Assembly (NCBI GenBank): GCA_963422675.2 | Contig: CAXVYS010000025.1 | Location: forward strand, 1-64,000 | Length of the DNA stretch: 64,000 bases | Direction of reading: 5' to 3' | Source of the DNA: UBA4416 sp963422675 | Lineage (GTDB): Bacteria > Bacteroidota > Bacteroidia > B-17B0 > Aurantibacillaceae | In this document: positions 1-8,650 of the stretch, in pieces | How positions within the stretch are numbered: the stretch's first letter is position 1 | Layout: every line of letters begins with the position of its first letter | Notes under the pieces: generated by a model | Told to the model about the DNA's origin: nothing | Database searches by the model: none | What the model saw: only the letters and a program-made list of their open reading frames with translations | Position numbers and translations under genes: made by a program

Positions 1-113
1 ATTTTCATTAACAAATTGTTAAAAATCAGGATTTTAGACGAACGATACTAAATTTTAGAGGAACTAAAACCGCATATTTAAACATTTATTTACATTTACT
101 TAAATTTAACAAA

Positions 114-728
114 ATGAAAAAAGGTATTTTTTTTATCATCATGCTAATTGCCTGTGGGTTTTTATTGTCATTTATAAATACGTCTGTTGGTAATGAGCTT
201 GGCTTAAATGCTCCAGTACCACTGGGCGATGAAAAAATGAAAGATGTAACCGGTAAAGAGGTTTCTTTAAATTCTGCAAAAACCGCTAAAGGGTTATTGG
301 TTATTTTTTCCTGTAATACCTGCCCTTACGTAAAACTAAGCGAAACACGTATTAAAGAGATTTCTGACAATTGCATTAAACAGGGTATAGGTTGCATTAT
401 CCTTAACAGTAATGAAGGGCAACGCTCGGAAGATGACAGCTTTGATGCCATGGTAAAATATGCTGCTACTCAAAAACTAACCTGCTCTTATGCAGTAGAT
501 ACTAACTCTAAACTGGCAGATGCTTTTGGAGCTACAAAAACACCTCAATGCTTTTTATTTAACACAAAAGGGTTGATCTATAAAGGTTCTATTGATGATA
601 ATGTAAAAGATCCAGCCGCTGTAAAAGAGCCTTATTTAAAAGATGCGATTGACGCCCTGATTAAAAACACAACTCCTGTAAAACAAGAAACCAAATCGAT
701 CGGTTGCACAATTAAACGATTAGAATAA
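114..728 (+). CDS. Secreted thioredoxin-fold (redoxin) protein
   Basis: A 204-residue protein with an N-terminal hydrophobic signal segment (about residues 4-24), so it probably acts in the periplasm or at the outer face of a membrane. A thioredoxin-like fold follows. The strand 'LLVIFSCNTCPYVK' places a CxxC pair (CNTC) where thioredoxins carry their active site, and 'ATKTPQCFLFN' matches the cis-Pro loop region. The family is the AhpC/TSA-redoxin group found in many Bacteroidota with the motif NTCPYVK. It may be a thiol oxidoreductase or a peroxiredoxin-like protein; the substrate is unknown. It stands alone, ending in a hairpin terminator shared with convergent frr. No odd features. The fold is fairly certain, the specific role is not. 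Confidence 0.72.
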   Translation: MKKGIFFIIMLIACGFLLSFINTSVGNELGLNAPVPLGDEKMKDVTGKEVSLNSAKTAKGLLVIFSCNTCPYVKLSETRIKEISDNCIKQGIGCIILNSNEGQRSEDDSFDAMVKYAATQKLTCSYAVDTNSKLADAFGATKTPQCFLFNTKGLIYKGSIDDNVKDPAAVKEPYLKDAIDALIKNTTPVKQETKSIGCTIKRLE

Positions 729-756
729 TTGATGATCTGATTTTAAATTATAAACG

Positions 757-798
757 AAAAAAAGCGTCTTAATAATTAAATTAAGACGCTTTTTTTTA
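757..798. terminator. Bidirectional hairpin terminator
   Basis: A 12-bp perfect stem (AAAGCGTCTTAA at 761-772 with its complement at 781-792), an 8-nt loop, and A and T runs on the two sides. It can end the thioredoxin-fold gene on the plus strand and frr on the minus strand. Confidence 0.85.
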
Positions 799-822
799 TG
801 CTTTATGAAATTCAATAAATCC

Positions 823-1383
823 TTATACTGTAAGAATTTCTTTTTCCTTTTGTTCTAAATGTTTTTCACATTTTACCGAAAATTCATCAATAAGTGTTTG
901 CATTTTCGTTTCGCCTACTTTTGCTTCATCTTCAGGTAATCCGGCTTTTTGCAGTGCTTTAATTTTATCGATAGATTCTTTACGAATATTTCTCAACCCT
1001 ATTTTAGCATCTTCTCCCGCTGCTTTAGAGGTTTTAACCAGGTCTTTCCTTCTGTCTTCTGTTAATGGTGGTACTATAATACGGATCAATACACCATCAT
1101 TTTGTGGATTAAATCCAAGGTTTGCTGCCTGAATCGCTTTTTCTATAGGTGTAAGCATTGCTTTTTCCCACGGCTGTACCAATATGGTTCTTGAGTCCTG
1201 GGTATTAACACTTGCTACATTACTTAAAGGTGTTTTAGATCCATAATAGTCAACCAGTATACTATCTAACATCGAGGGGTTTGCTTTACCTGCTCTGATC
1301 TTTGCTAACTCTACTTCTAAATGTGCAATGGTTTTTTCCATCTGGCCTTTTGCACTTTCCAATACTGTTTTAATATCACTCAT
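823..1383 (-). CDS. frr: Ribosome recycling factor
   Basis: A 186-residue cytoplasmic protein, the normal length of RRF. With EF-G it splits the post-termination ribosome into subunits. The sequence shows the family pattern throughout: an N-terminal helix ending in 'ELAKIRAGKANPSMLD', the 'YYGSKTPLSNVASV' segment that begins the beta domain, 'VLIRIIVPPLTEDRRKDLVK', and the C-terminal long helices with 'GLRNIRKESIDKIK'. The ATG at 1381-1383 sits 19 bases downstream of a perfect promoter -7 box. The gene is transcribed alone and stops at a shared terminator. Essential housekeeping gene; identification is secure. Confidence 0.97.
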   Translation of the reverse strand: MSDIKTVLESAKGQMEKTIAHLEVELAKIRAGKANPSMLDSILVDYYGSKTPLSNVASVNTQDSRTILVQPWEKAMLTPIEKAIQAANLGFNPQNDGVLIRIIVPPLTEDRRKDLVKTSKAAGEDAKIGLRNIRKESIDKIKALQKAGLPEDEAKVGETKMQTLIDEFSVKCEKHLEQKEKEILTV

Positions 1384-1402
1384 AGTTATTCTTTCTTTTT
1401 TG

Positions 1403-1410
1403 CAAATGTA
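1403..1410 (-). promoter_or_regulatory. frr promoter -7 box
   Basis: The minus strand reads TACATTTG, a perfect match to the Bacteroidota consensus TAnnTTTG. It lies 19 bases upstream of the frr ATG, giving a leader of about 12 bases. Confidence 0.65.
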
Positions 1411-1444
1411 AATGTATTATAATAATTGAAGAAATTTATTCTTA

Positions 1445-2239
1445 TTAAACAGCAACCTCCGCTTTAATGTGAGGATGCGGATCATAATTTTCCAATGTAA
1501 AATCCTCAAATTTGAAATCGAAAATAGAGGTTACTTCCGGAGTGATCCTTAACGTAGGCAGTGCGCGCAACTCCCTTGTTAACTGTAGCTTTGCCTGATC
1601 TATATGATTTGTATATAAATGTGCGTCACCCAGGGTATGAACAAAATCGCCCACCTCTAAATTACAAACCTGCGCTACCATCATCGTTAACAAAGCATAA
1701 GAAGCAATATTAAATGGTACGCCTAAAAAAATATCAGCACTTCTTTGGTACAACTGGCAGCTTAGCTTACCATTTGCTACATAAAACTGAAAAAATGCAT
1801 GGCAGGGAGGCAATTTCATGTGATTGATATCTGCTACATTCCAGGCACTCACAATTAAACGGCGCGAATCCGGATTTTTTTTGATCATATCAATTACCTG
1901 CGTTACCTGATCAATCTGTTGGCCGTCTGGCGTTGGCCAGCTCCGCCATTGATATCCGTAAACAGGTCCTAAATTTCCTTCAGCATCCGCCCACTCGTCC
2001 CATATACGTACACCGTTATCTTTTAAATACTTAATATTCGTATCTCCTTTCAAAAACCACAAGAGTTCATGAATAATAGATTTGGTATGTAATTTTTTAG
2101 TGGTTAATAAAGGAAAGCCCTTCGCCAGATCATAACGCATCTGGTATCCAAACACACTAATAGTTCCCGTTCCTGTTCTATCTTCTTTTTTTACACCATG
2201 CTCTAAAACATGGCTCATTAAATCATGGTATTGTTTCAT
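1445..2239 (-). CDS. thyA: Thymidylate synthase
   Basis: A 264-residue protein, the same length as the short E. coli-type enzyme. It methylates dUMP to dTMP using methylenetetrahydrofolate. Visible signatures are 'EDRTGTGT' near the N terminus (phosphate-binding Arg), 'GPVYGYQWR', 'DSRRLIVSAWN', and the catalytic 'LPPCHAFFQF' with the nucleophilic Cys near residue 146. 'QRSADIFLGVPFNIASYALL' is the classical dUMP-binding stretch. It has its own -7 box inside the short space after the terminator of the gene upstream. Nothing is unusual. Confidence 0.98.
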   Translation of the reverse strand: MKQYHDLMSHVLEHGVKKEDRTGTGTISVFGYQMRYDLAKGFPLLTTKKLHTKSIIHELLWFLKGDTNIKYLKDNGVRIWDEWADAEGNLGPVYGYQWRSWPTPDGQQIDQVTQVIDMIKKNPDSRRLIVSAWNVADINHMKLPPCHAFFQFYVANGKLSCQLYQRSADIFLGVPFNIASYALLTMMVAQVCNLEVGDFVHTLGDAHLYTNHIDQAKLQLTRELRALPTLRITPEVTSIFDFKFEDFTLENYDPHPHIKAEVAV

Positions 2240-2253
2240 AGTATAAGCTTAAC

Positions 2254-2261
2254 AAAAATAA
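2254..2261 (-). promoter_or_regulatory. thyA promoter -7 box
   Basis: The minus strand reads TATTTTTG, a match to TAnnTTTG, 15 bases before the thyA ATG and directly after the terminator of the upstream gene. thyA is therefore probably transcribed independently. Confidence 0.55.
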
Positions 2262-2296
2262 AAAATCCTTTCTGTTATTTGCAGAAAGGATTTTTA
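2262..2296 (-). terminator. Terminator of the large T9SS surface protein gene
   Basis: A perfect 14-bp inverted repeat (AAAAATCCTTTCTG at 2262-2275, complement at 2283-2296) with a 7-nt loop and a T run on the minus strand. It lies 29 bases past the stop of the 837-residue surface protein gene. Confidence 0.85.
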
Positions 2297-2324
2297 TACT
2301 TATTAAAAGTTTTTAAAGGTAAGC

Positions 2325-4838
2325 TTATAACACTGTTATATGCCCGATAAACTCCCTGTCATGTTTCTTAAAATCCTGTACGGTTATTTTATATACATAT
2401 ACTCCCTGAACGGTTTTGCCACCTTTTATGCTGCCATCCCATCCTTTGGTAATATCATTGGTTTTATAAATTAAATTTCCCCAACGGTCATAAATTGCCA
2501 TAGTAAATGTTTCCGGTAAAAAGCCTATGCCTTGTGCCATAAATACATCATTCTTCCCTTCAGATTTTGTAGGAGTAAAGGCATTTGGGATAAATAACGC
2601 AAACTCCTCTTCCACATTTATATATTTGGTAACAGTATCTCTGCAACCAAAGCTATTTACTATGGCTAATGATACCGTATAGGTTGCTGCATTATCATAT
2701 ACGTGAGAAGGGTTTGGCACATTAGACGTATCATTTGCTTCACTTAAAAAGTAATCCCCAAAATTCCAGTGCCAGTTTTGCATAGGCCCACCAATGCTTG
2801 AGTTATCATCAAAGCTTACTTCGTTAATCAAAACGGTTGGATTCGTTGGCAAATACGTAAAATCAGCATTGGGCTTAGGATCCACCGTTACATAGGCGTT
2901 TTCGGTAATACTGTTTTGGCAACCATTTACATCCGTTACATTAAGGGTTGCATTATACACTCCATGTGCAGGAAACATAAAACCGGTACTGTTACATTGG
3001 TTATATCCCGTATTATTACTAAACACCCAGGCACAGCTTGCCGACGGCGGATTACTTACGCTACTCAATGGCGCAGAAAAGGGCTCACAGCCTCTTAATT
3101 TGGTTCCAAGTGTAATAACAGGTGTTGGATTTACACTCACTGTTACAACCGATTGTACGGTTTGTGTCGCCGCACAATTTGCATCGGATAAGGTTACGGT
3201 ATAAGTGGTGGTGGTATTTCCTGTAACCATAGGGCTATCTGTAGCAGGGTTTGAAAGATCTGTTACCGGATTCCAGGAATAACCGTAATTCCCACTTCCT
3301 CCTGTACCTCCGGCCGTTAAATTTGCCGTCAATCCCTGACATAAAGTGATATCACTTGGTGTAGTTGTATAATTTAAAACACTATATACGCTTACACTTA
3401 CCGAACCTGTTCTTACACAGCCACTAGCAGTAATGGATACAGAATAAATACCCTGATTAATAACTTCGGCATTATTAATTACCGGGTTTTGAATAGGTGA
3501 TGTAAATCCATTAGGCCCATTCCAGCTATACGAGTTTCCTCCGGCCGGAGCCATTAAGTTTATGGTACCATTACTACAAATAGTACTCAATGGTGTAATC
3601 ACTACTGTTGATGCAGGTATAATGGTAACAGTGGTTGTGTTGGTTGTTGTACAGGTATTTGTTCCTGCACCTGTAAAATAAGCTGTTACCGTGTAAATAC
3701 CTGCCTGAGGCAATGTTACGTTTGTTAACGTAGGATTTTGAACAGAAGAAGTATAACCACCAGGGCCCGACCAGCTATAACCTATAGCTCCTATTGCGTC
3801 AGACGTTAAACTAATAACTCCTCCTTCACATGCACTCGCGGGTACGGGCGCCGATACCGTTGAGGTAGGTATAATATCAACCGTTGTAGTAGCAGAGCCT
3901 TCACAACCCTGCAACGAATTAATTAAAACGGTATACGTACCAACAAGACTGTTATTGGCGTTTGGAAGTGTTAACGAGTTACCTGTTGTTGTTTGAGTGG
4001 ATACCGGGGTTGTCCAGGTATAACTTGTAAAACCGGGCGTAGCAGCTAAAACAATAGGGCTACCGGCACATACCATACTGTTGGAACTCATATTAACCGT
4101 TGGCGTTGGTAATACCGTAACGGTACCTGTATTAACTACGGTAGATTGGGTACCTCCTGCAGTTAAAGAGCCTGTAATAGTAACCGAATAAACGGTAGTA
4201 GTAGCGGGCGTTACATAAACTGTTTGAGTGGTAGCTCCACCCGGAACCCATGAATAGGTAGCTCCTACAAGCGAAGTAGTTGCTATTAAAGTAGCTGTTG
4301 CTGCGGGGCAAATAGAGGGGCTGTTTACTCCTGAAGTAAAATTACAGTTAGTTGAACCTGCCCCACCTACTCCAGAATTTCCCTGATTAAAGTTAATATT
4401 TTGAGGTTGGTTAGAAAAATTAGTAATCAATACCTGATAAAATTCGCCTGCCTGTGCATTTGGTAAGGTGAGGGTTTCGGTTGAACTTGCTGAATAGCTA
4501 CAATCTATCGTATTGGCTGCGGTTAAATTTCCGCAATTTCCGGTAGCAGTTGGAAAAGGCCCCCAAGCTATTACATCCACATCACTCCCACCCGATCCTG
4601 AAATCGTAAGAACCACAGGGCCGGATTGCGCAATTTGCACATAATACCAGGCCGGATTGGGCTGAGTAAACAAACAACCATAATCAGGGCCCGCTGCTGC
4701 GGATCCGTTATTTACTCCCGCTGCAAACGTATAATTGGATGTGGCACAAAAAGGCAAAGACGTGTTACAATTGTTTTGAGCATAAAACTTTAAACTGAAA
4801 ACAGTTAATGCTAAAATATAGAGAATTTTGAATTTCAT
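2325..4838 (-). CDS. Large secreted Ig/PKD-repeat protein with T9SS type B sorting domain
   Basis: An 837-residue surface or secreted protein. A signal peptide of about 20 residues ends at 'KFYAQ'. A globular N-terminal region (about 22-165) with the pattern 'QPNPAWYYVQI' follows, then a series of Thr/Ser-rich Ig-like repeats with the recurring motif 'SWxGPxGFTSxxQNPxxxN'. A classical PKD domain (about 660-740, 'WHWNFGDY') precedes the last ~90 residues. These are a gliding-motility-associated type B C-terminal domain ('FIPNAFTPTKSEGKNDVF', 'YDRWGNLIYKT', 'GVYVYKITVQD'). Known family behaviour is export by T9SS, often with a PorP/SprF partner; none is adjacent here, but one lies at 58.9 kb. 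Function is probably adhesion or a surface layer. Confidence 0.85.
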   Translation of the reverse strand: MKFKILYILALTVFSLKFYAQNNCNTSLPFCATSNYTFAAGVNNGSAAAGPDYGCLFTQPNPAWYYVQIAQSGPVVLTISGSGGSDVDVIAWGPFPTATGNCGNLTAANTIDCSYSASSTETLTLPNAQAGEFYQVLITNFSNQPQNINFNQGNSGVGGAGSTNCNFTSGVNSPSICPAATATLIATTSLVGATYSWVPGGATTQTVYVTPATTTVYSVTITGSLTAGGTQSTVVNTGTVTVLPTPTVNMSSNSMVCAGSPIVLAATPGFTSYTWTTPVSTQTTTGNSLTLPNANNSLVGTYTVLINSLQGCEGSATTTVDIIPTSTVSAPVPASACEGGVISLTSDAIGAIGYSWSGPGGYTSSVQNPTLTNVTLPQAGIYTVTAYFTGAGTNTCTTTNTTTVTIIPASTVVITPLSTICSNGTINLMAPAGGNSYSWNGPNGFTSPIQNPVINNAEVINQGIYSVSITASGCVRTGSVSVSVYSVLNYTTTPSDITLCQGLTANLTAGGTGGSGNYGYSWNPVTDLSNPATDSPMVTGNTTTTYTVTLSDANCAATQTVQSVVTVSVNPTPVITLGTKLRGCEPFSAPLSSVSNPPSASCAWVFSNNTGYNQCNSTGFMFPAHGVYNATLNVTDVNGCQNSITENAYVTVDPKPNADFTYLPTNPTVLINEVSFDDNSSIGGPMQNWHWNFGDYFLSEANDTSNVPNPSHVYDNAATYTVSLAIVNSFGCRDTVTKYINVEEEFALFIPNAFTPTKSEGKNDVFMAQGIGFLPETFTMAIYDRWGNLIYKTNDITKGWDGSIKGGKTVQGVYVYKITVQDFKKHDREFIGHITVL

Positions 4839-4953
4839 AATTACATTTATCTGGTAATGTAAAATTAATCATTCCTATACATTCCTCTGGCAATCTTAAA
4901 TAAGTCAAAACGGGGATTTGCTCATTAATAATAAACCATTGAGATGCTGTTTT

Positions 4954-5718
4954 TTATAGTATAAATTTCAATTCCTTGATCTCAAACTGTTTCATGGTTA
5001 AGTCTTCCATCTCAAGGCATAGCAGGCCTTCTTCGGAAACATCCCTTATTATGGCTTCAAATACCACATGATTAAGATCTCTGAACCTCAGCTTTTTATT
5101 AAGCCCAAGTAGCCTGTTCAGGTAGTTAGTATTTACTTCATCCCATTTATTGCCCATAAGCTTGAAGTACCATTTTTCTATGTAAACACATAATTTTTCC
5201 AGGAGCTCTTTCCTATTAAAAGGCTTTCCTGCAAGCAACCTCAACGAAGTAGCGAAGTTATTTAATTCATCAAATTCGAATTGGTTCACATTTATACCTA
5301 TTCCTATCACCGAATAATGTAGTGTAGACTGATTATAGGTGTTTTCTATCAGGATTCCCGCTATTTTCCTGGAATTTACCAATATGTCATTAGGCCATTT
5401 GATTTTAATGTCATAATGACTACTCTCTAAAATATCAGTCAATAAGTCATAAACCGCCAGAGCTGTGATTTTACTTAAAAAAAAAGATTTTTCTACCGGT
5501 AAAAAGCCTGGCTTTAAAATCACCGAAGCCGTTATATTACTTGCTACCAGGCTATTCCAGCTAGCACCCCTTTGGCCTTTCCCTTTGGTTTGATTATCGG
5601 TATAAACCACGGTTCCCTCCATTACATTAACATTCCTTAACATGTGCATGGCATAAGTATTGGTACTTTCCACTTCAGTTAAAAAAAGCATGTTCTTTCC
5701 TATAAACAATGTTTCCAT
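4954..5718 (-). CDS. birA: Biotin--[acetyl-CoA carboxylase] ligase
   Basis: A 254-residue single-domain biotin protein ligase that attaches biotin to the carrier protein of acetyl-CoA carboxylase. Key motifs are 'TDNQTKGKGQRGASWNS' (the biotinyl-AMP-binding loop, normally GRGRRGxxW), 'IKIKWPNDILVNSRKIAGIL' (lysine and nucleotide-binding segment) and 'GIGINVN'. No N-terminal helix-turn-helix is present, so it is the monofunctional type without the repressor role of E. coli BirA. It is divergent from rsfS-ftsH, an arrangement I know from other Bacteroidota. A -7 box is visible 37 bases before the ATG. Confidence 0.92.
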   Translation of the reverse strand: METLFIGKNMLFLTEVESTNTYAMHMLRNVNVMEGTVVYTDNQTKGKGQRGASWNSLVASNITASVILKPGFLPVEKSFFLSKITALAVYDLLTDILESSHYDIKIKWPNDILVNSRKIAGILIENTYNQSTLHYSVIGIGINVNQFEFDELNNFATSLRLLAGKPFNRKELLEKLCVYIEKWYFKLMGNKWDEVNTNYLNRLLGLNKKLRFRDLNHVVFEAIIRDVSEEGLLCLEMEDLTMKQFEIKELKFIL

Positions 5719-5754
5719 TTAGGCAAAAAGATTAAATTTGTTGCTTATACAAAA

Positions 5755-5762
5755 CAAAAGTA
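5755..5762 (-). promoter_or_regulatory. birA promoter -7 box
   Basis: The minus strand reads TACTTTTG, a match to TAnnTTTG, in the 75-base divergent gap between birA and rsfS. The leader would be about 30 bases. Confidence 0.5.
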
Positions 5763-5793
5763 AAAAAGGGAATAGTATTCGCAAATTAAAAAT

Positions 5794-6354
5794 ATGGCAA
5801 AAGCAATTGTAAAAAAGGCAACTTCAACCACGAAAAAAGCTGCTCCTAAAAAAGCTGCAAAAAAAGCACCGGCAAAAAAAGTTGTAAAAACTCCCTTAAC
5901 CGAAAAAGAGCAAGCTCAGAAAGAAGCTAACAGAATTGCTAATACGGAAAATAAAAAGAAAGTTACCGGAGGGGCAAAACGCCCTAAGAAAAATTCTACT
6001 GTAGCACAAACAACCAGTTTGCTTGATGCTATTGTTGAAGGGATGCAGGATAAAAAAGCAAAAAACATTACGGTTATTAATTTAAGTAAACTGGAACACA
6101 GAGTTGCCGATTACTTTGTTATTTGCGATGCGGATAGTAATACACACGTAGGTGCTATTGCAGACTCACTGGAAGAATCCGTTATCAAAAAAACAGGCGA
6201 AAAACCTTACCATAGCGAAGGGCACCAAAACGCCGAATGGATACTGGTAGATTACGTAAATATTGTGGCTCATGTATTTTTACGTGAAACACGCGAATTT
6301 TACAATATCGAAGGTTTATGGGCCGACGGTGAGTTTAATAACATTGCCGATTAG
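5794..6354 (+). CDS. rsfS: Ribosome silencing factor with a Lys/Ala-rich N-terminal tail
   Basis: A 186-residue protein. The C-terminal ~115 residues (from about 'TSLLDAIVEGMQDKKAKNI') are the RsfS/DUF143 domain that binds ribosomal protein uL14 and blocks subunit joining when nutrients are low; 'VADYFVICDADSNTHVGAIADSLEE' and 'WILVDYVNIVAHVFL' are its core. The first ~70 residues are an added basic, Lys/Ala/Pro-rich tail (KKAAPKKAAKKAPAKK) resembling a histone H1 tail. Usual RsfS proteins are about 110-130 residues. The start is the first ATG after the divergent promoter region. The tail is continuous in frame with the domain and has no better internal start, so it seems genuine. It is co-directional with ftsH, 37 bases apart. 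Confidence 0.92.
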   Translation: MAKAIVKKATSTTKKAAPKKAAKKAPAKKVVKTPLTEKEQAQKEANRIANTENKKKVTGGAKRPKKNSTVAQTTSLLDAIVEGMQDKKAKNITVINLSKLEHRVADYFVICDADSNTHVGAIADSLEESVIKKTGEKPYHSEGHQNAEWILVDYVNIVAHVFLRETREFYNIEGLWADGEFNNIAD

Positions 6355-6391
6355 TGAACAAATAATAATAAAAAATGTTACAGATATAATC

Positions 6392-8491
6392 ATGAGCAAC
6401 GAGTCACAAAATAATAACGATAATCAAAACAATCCTAATTCAGAAGAAGAAAGGAAAAAACAATTTGAGAAAATGAGGGATCGTTTTGGTAAAAAACCAA
6501 ATGGTCCTTTCGGAGGTTCAAATAACAATAATAGCGGAAATAGTTTCTATTGGATTTATGGTGTTGTGATTGTAGCTCTTTTAGGTTTTGTGTTTTTTGG
6601 GCAGGACTTTGAAGGGAAATTATATCCTGTAGACGAAACCAAATTTGAGCAGGAGATGCTTGCCAAAGGTGATGTAAAAGAAATCGTTATTGTAAACGAA
6701 AAAATAGCCGAGATAACCATTAACAATGATAGTTTGGCTTTGCCACGTTACTTTGGAAAGGATATGAAAACCGGAAAATTAGTTCCGATGTTCCCTAATC
6801 CTAAAACTGCTAAAGGACCTCATTACAAAGTATCGGTACCTGATGTAAAAGATTTTCTTGAGCAGGTACGTACAGTACAAATCAATGCAAACATCCCGGT
6901 TAGTTCAAGAGTTTCTCCATCGAGAGAAGACAGAACAGACTGGACGGATCATATGGGTTGGATGTTACCAATTGTTATTATGATTGGTCTTTGGATTGTA
7001 ATGATGCGTAGAATGGGTGGAAGCTCAGGCGGCGCAGGTCAGATATTTAATATCGGGAAATCGAAAGCGGTTTTATTTGATAAAGATAGTAATACAAACA
7101 TTACGTTTAATGATGTTGCCGGCTTAGACGGAGCAAAAGTTGAGGTAATGGAAATTGTTGATTTCCTCAAAAACCCTAAAAAATATACCGACCTTGGAGC
7201 TAAAATCCCTAAAGGTGCCTTATTGGTAGGCCCTCCGGGAACAGGTAAAACGTTATTGGCTAAAGCAGTTGCCGGCGAAGCTAAAGTTCCTTTTTTCTCT
7301 TTATCGGGTTCCGATTTTGTGGAAATGTTTGTAGGTGTAGGTGCTTCACGTGTACGTGATTTATTTAAACAGGCAAAGGAAAAAGCGCCTTGTATTATCT
7401 TTATTGATGAGATTGATGCGATTGGACGTGCCCGTGGAAAAAATGCAGCGGCAGGTGGAAACGATGAACGTGAAAATACTCTGAACCAATTGTTGACAGA
7501 AATGGACGGCTTTGGAACAAACAGCGGTGTTATTATTTTAGCAGCTACTAACCGTGCAGATATCTTAGACAGAGCGTTAATGCGTGCGGGTCGTTTCGAC
7601 AGACAAATTTATGTAGATATGCCGGATGTGAACGAACGTAAAGAAATTTTCCAGGTTCACTTAAAGAAAATTAAAATTGACATTTCTGTAGACATTGATT
7701 TTCTTGCAAAACAAACCCCGGGCTTTAGTGGTGCAGATATTGCAAACATTTGTAATGAAGCTGCTTTAATTGCTGCAAGGGCCAATAAAAAACAAGTTAC
7801 CAAACAAGACTTTTTAGATGCTGTGGATAGAATTATTGCAGGTTTAGAAAAGAAAAATAAAATTATTACGCCACTTGAAAAACGAGTAATTGCTTTTCAT
7901 GAGGCAGGCCATGCCACTGTAAGCTGGATGTGTGAACATGCGTCGCCTTTAATTAAAGTTACCATTGTTCCCCGTGGACGTTCTTTAGGAGCTGCCTGGT
8001 ATTTACCTGAAGAAAGGCAAATAACCACTACAGAACAAATTGTAGATGAAATGTGTGCAACCCTTGGGGGAAGAGCAGCAGAGGAAATTATCTTCGGTAA
8101 AATTTCGACAGGAGCGTTAAGTGATTTGGAAAAAATTACACGTCAGGCTTATGCATGCATTGTATACTATGGCTTAAACGATAAAATTGGTAATGTAAGT
8201 TATTATGATAGTTCAGGGCAAAGCGAATACAGCTTTAGTAAACCCTACAGTGAGCATACAGCAAAAACAATTGACGAGGAAGTTAAAAAAATGATCGATA
8301 TTGCTTATGCCCGTACTAAAGCTATTTTAGTGGCCAATAAAGAAAAGTTAACGCAGCTGGCAGAGAAATTACTGGAAAAAGAAGTCATTTTTAAAGAAGA
8401 TTTGGAAGCTATTTTTGGCAAACGTCCTTTTGATAAGGATCCTGAGGTATTGAATGAAACTATTTCACATATTGAACCAACAGAACAATAA
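6392..8491 (+). CDS. ftsH: ATP-dependent zinc metalloprotease FtsH
   Basis: A 699-residue membrane protease that degrades misfolded membrane proteins and regulators. Order of parts: an Asn-rich cytoplasmic N terminus, TM1 (about 49-68), a periplasmic domain, TM2 (about 188-207), an AAA+ ATPase with Walker A 'GPPGTGKT' (about 280), Walker B 'CIIFIDEIDAIGRARG' and SRH 'ATNRADILDRALMRAGRFD', then the M41 peptidase with zinc motif HEAGH (503-507). I start it at the ATG at 6392: the open frame runs further upstream, but only through rsfS coding sequence. It is probably co-transcribed with rsfS and ends at a strong terminator. Confidence 0.97.
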   Translation: MSNESQNNNDNQNNPNSEEERKKQFEKMRDRFGKKPNGPFGGSNNNNSGNSFYWIYGVVIVALLGFVFFGQDFEGKLYPVDETKFEQEMLAKGDVKEIVIVNEKIAEITINNDSLALPRYFGKDMKTGKLVPMFPNPKTAKGPHYKVSVPDVKDFLEQVRTVQINANIPVSSRVSPSREDRTDWTDHMGWMLPIVIMIGLWIVMMRRMGGSSGGAGQIFNIGKSKAVLFDKDSNTNITFNDVAGLDGAKVEVMEIVDFLKNPKKYTDLGAKIPKGALLVGPPGTGKTLLAKAVAGEAKVPFFSLSGSDFVEMFVGVGASRVRDLFKQAKEKAPCIIFIDEIDAIGRARGKNAAAGGNDERENTLNQLLTEMDGFGTNSGVIILAATNRADILDRALMRAGRFDRQIYVDMPDVNERKEIFQVHLKKIKIDISVDIDFLAKQTPGFSGADIANICNEAALIAARANKKQVTKQDFLDAVDRIIAGLEKKNKIITPLEKRVIAFHEAGHATVSWMCEHASPLIKVTIVPRGRSLGAAWYLPEERQITTTEQIVDEMCATLGGRAAEEIIFGKISTGALSDLEKITRQAYACIVYYGLNDKIGNVSYYDSSGQSEYSFSKPYSEHTAKTIDEEVKKMIDIAYARTKAILVANKEKLTQLAEKLLEKEVIFKEDLEAIFGKRPFDKDPEVLNETISHIEPTEQ

Positions 8492-8509
8492 CTTTCTTTT
8501 CATACATTT

Positions 8510-8543
8510 AAAAGCCCCTCTTAAAAAATTAAGAGGGGCTTTT
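8510..8543 (+). terminator. ftsH terminator
   Basis: A 13-bp perfect stem (AAAAGCCCCTCTT at 8510-8522, complement at 8531-8543) followed by a T-rich run, 18 bases past the ftsH stop. Confidence 0.88.
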
Positions 8544-8650
8544 GTTTTTACAGTTCTCCATTTAGCTCTACCGGATGACAATGTTAAAGTATGGGACTCC
8601 GTTTTATTTGAATAAATAGTTTTGTATATTCGTTTAAAAAAAATAAGAAC

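Noticed and set aside
6263..6391. Upstream extension of ftsH into rsfS
   Set aside because: It reads rsfS sequence in another frame; the ATG at 6392 gives a normal FtsH.
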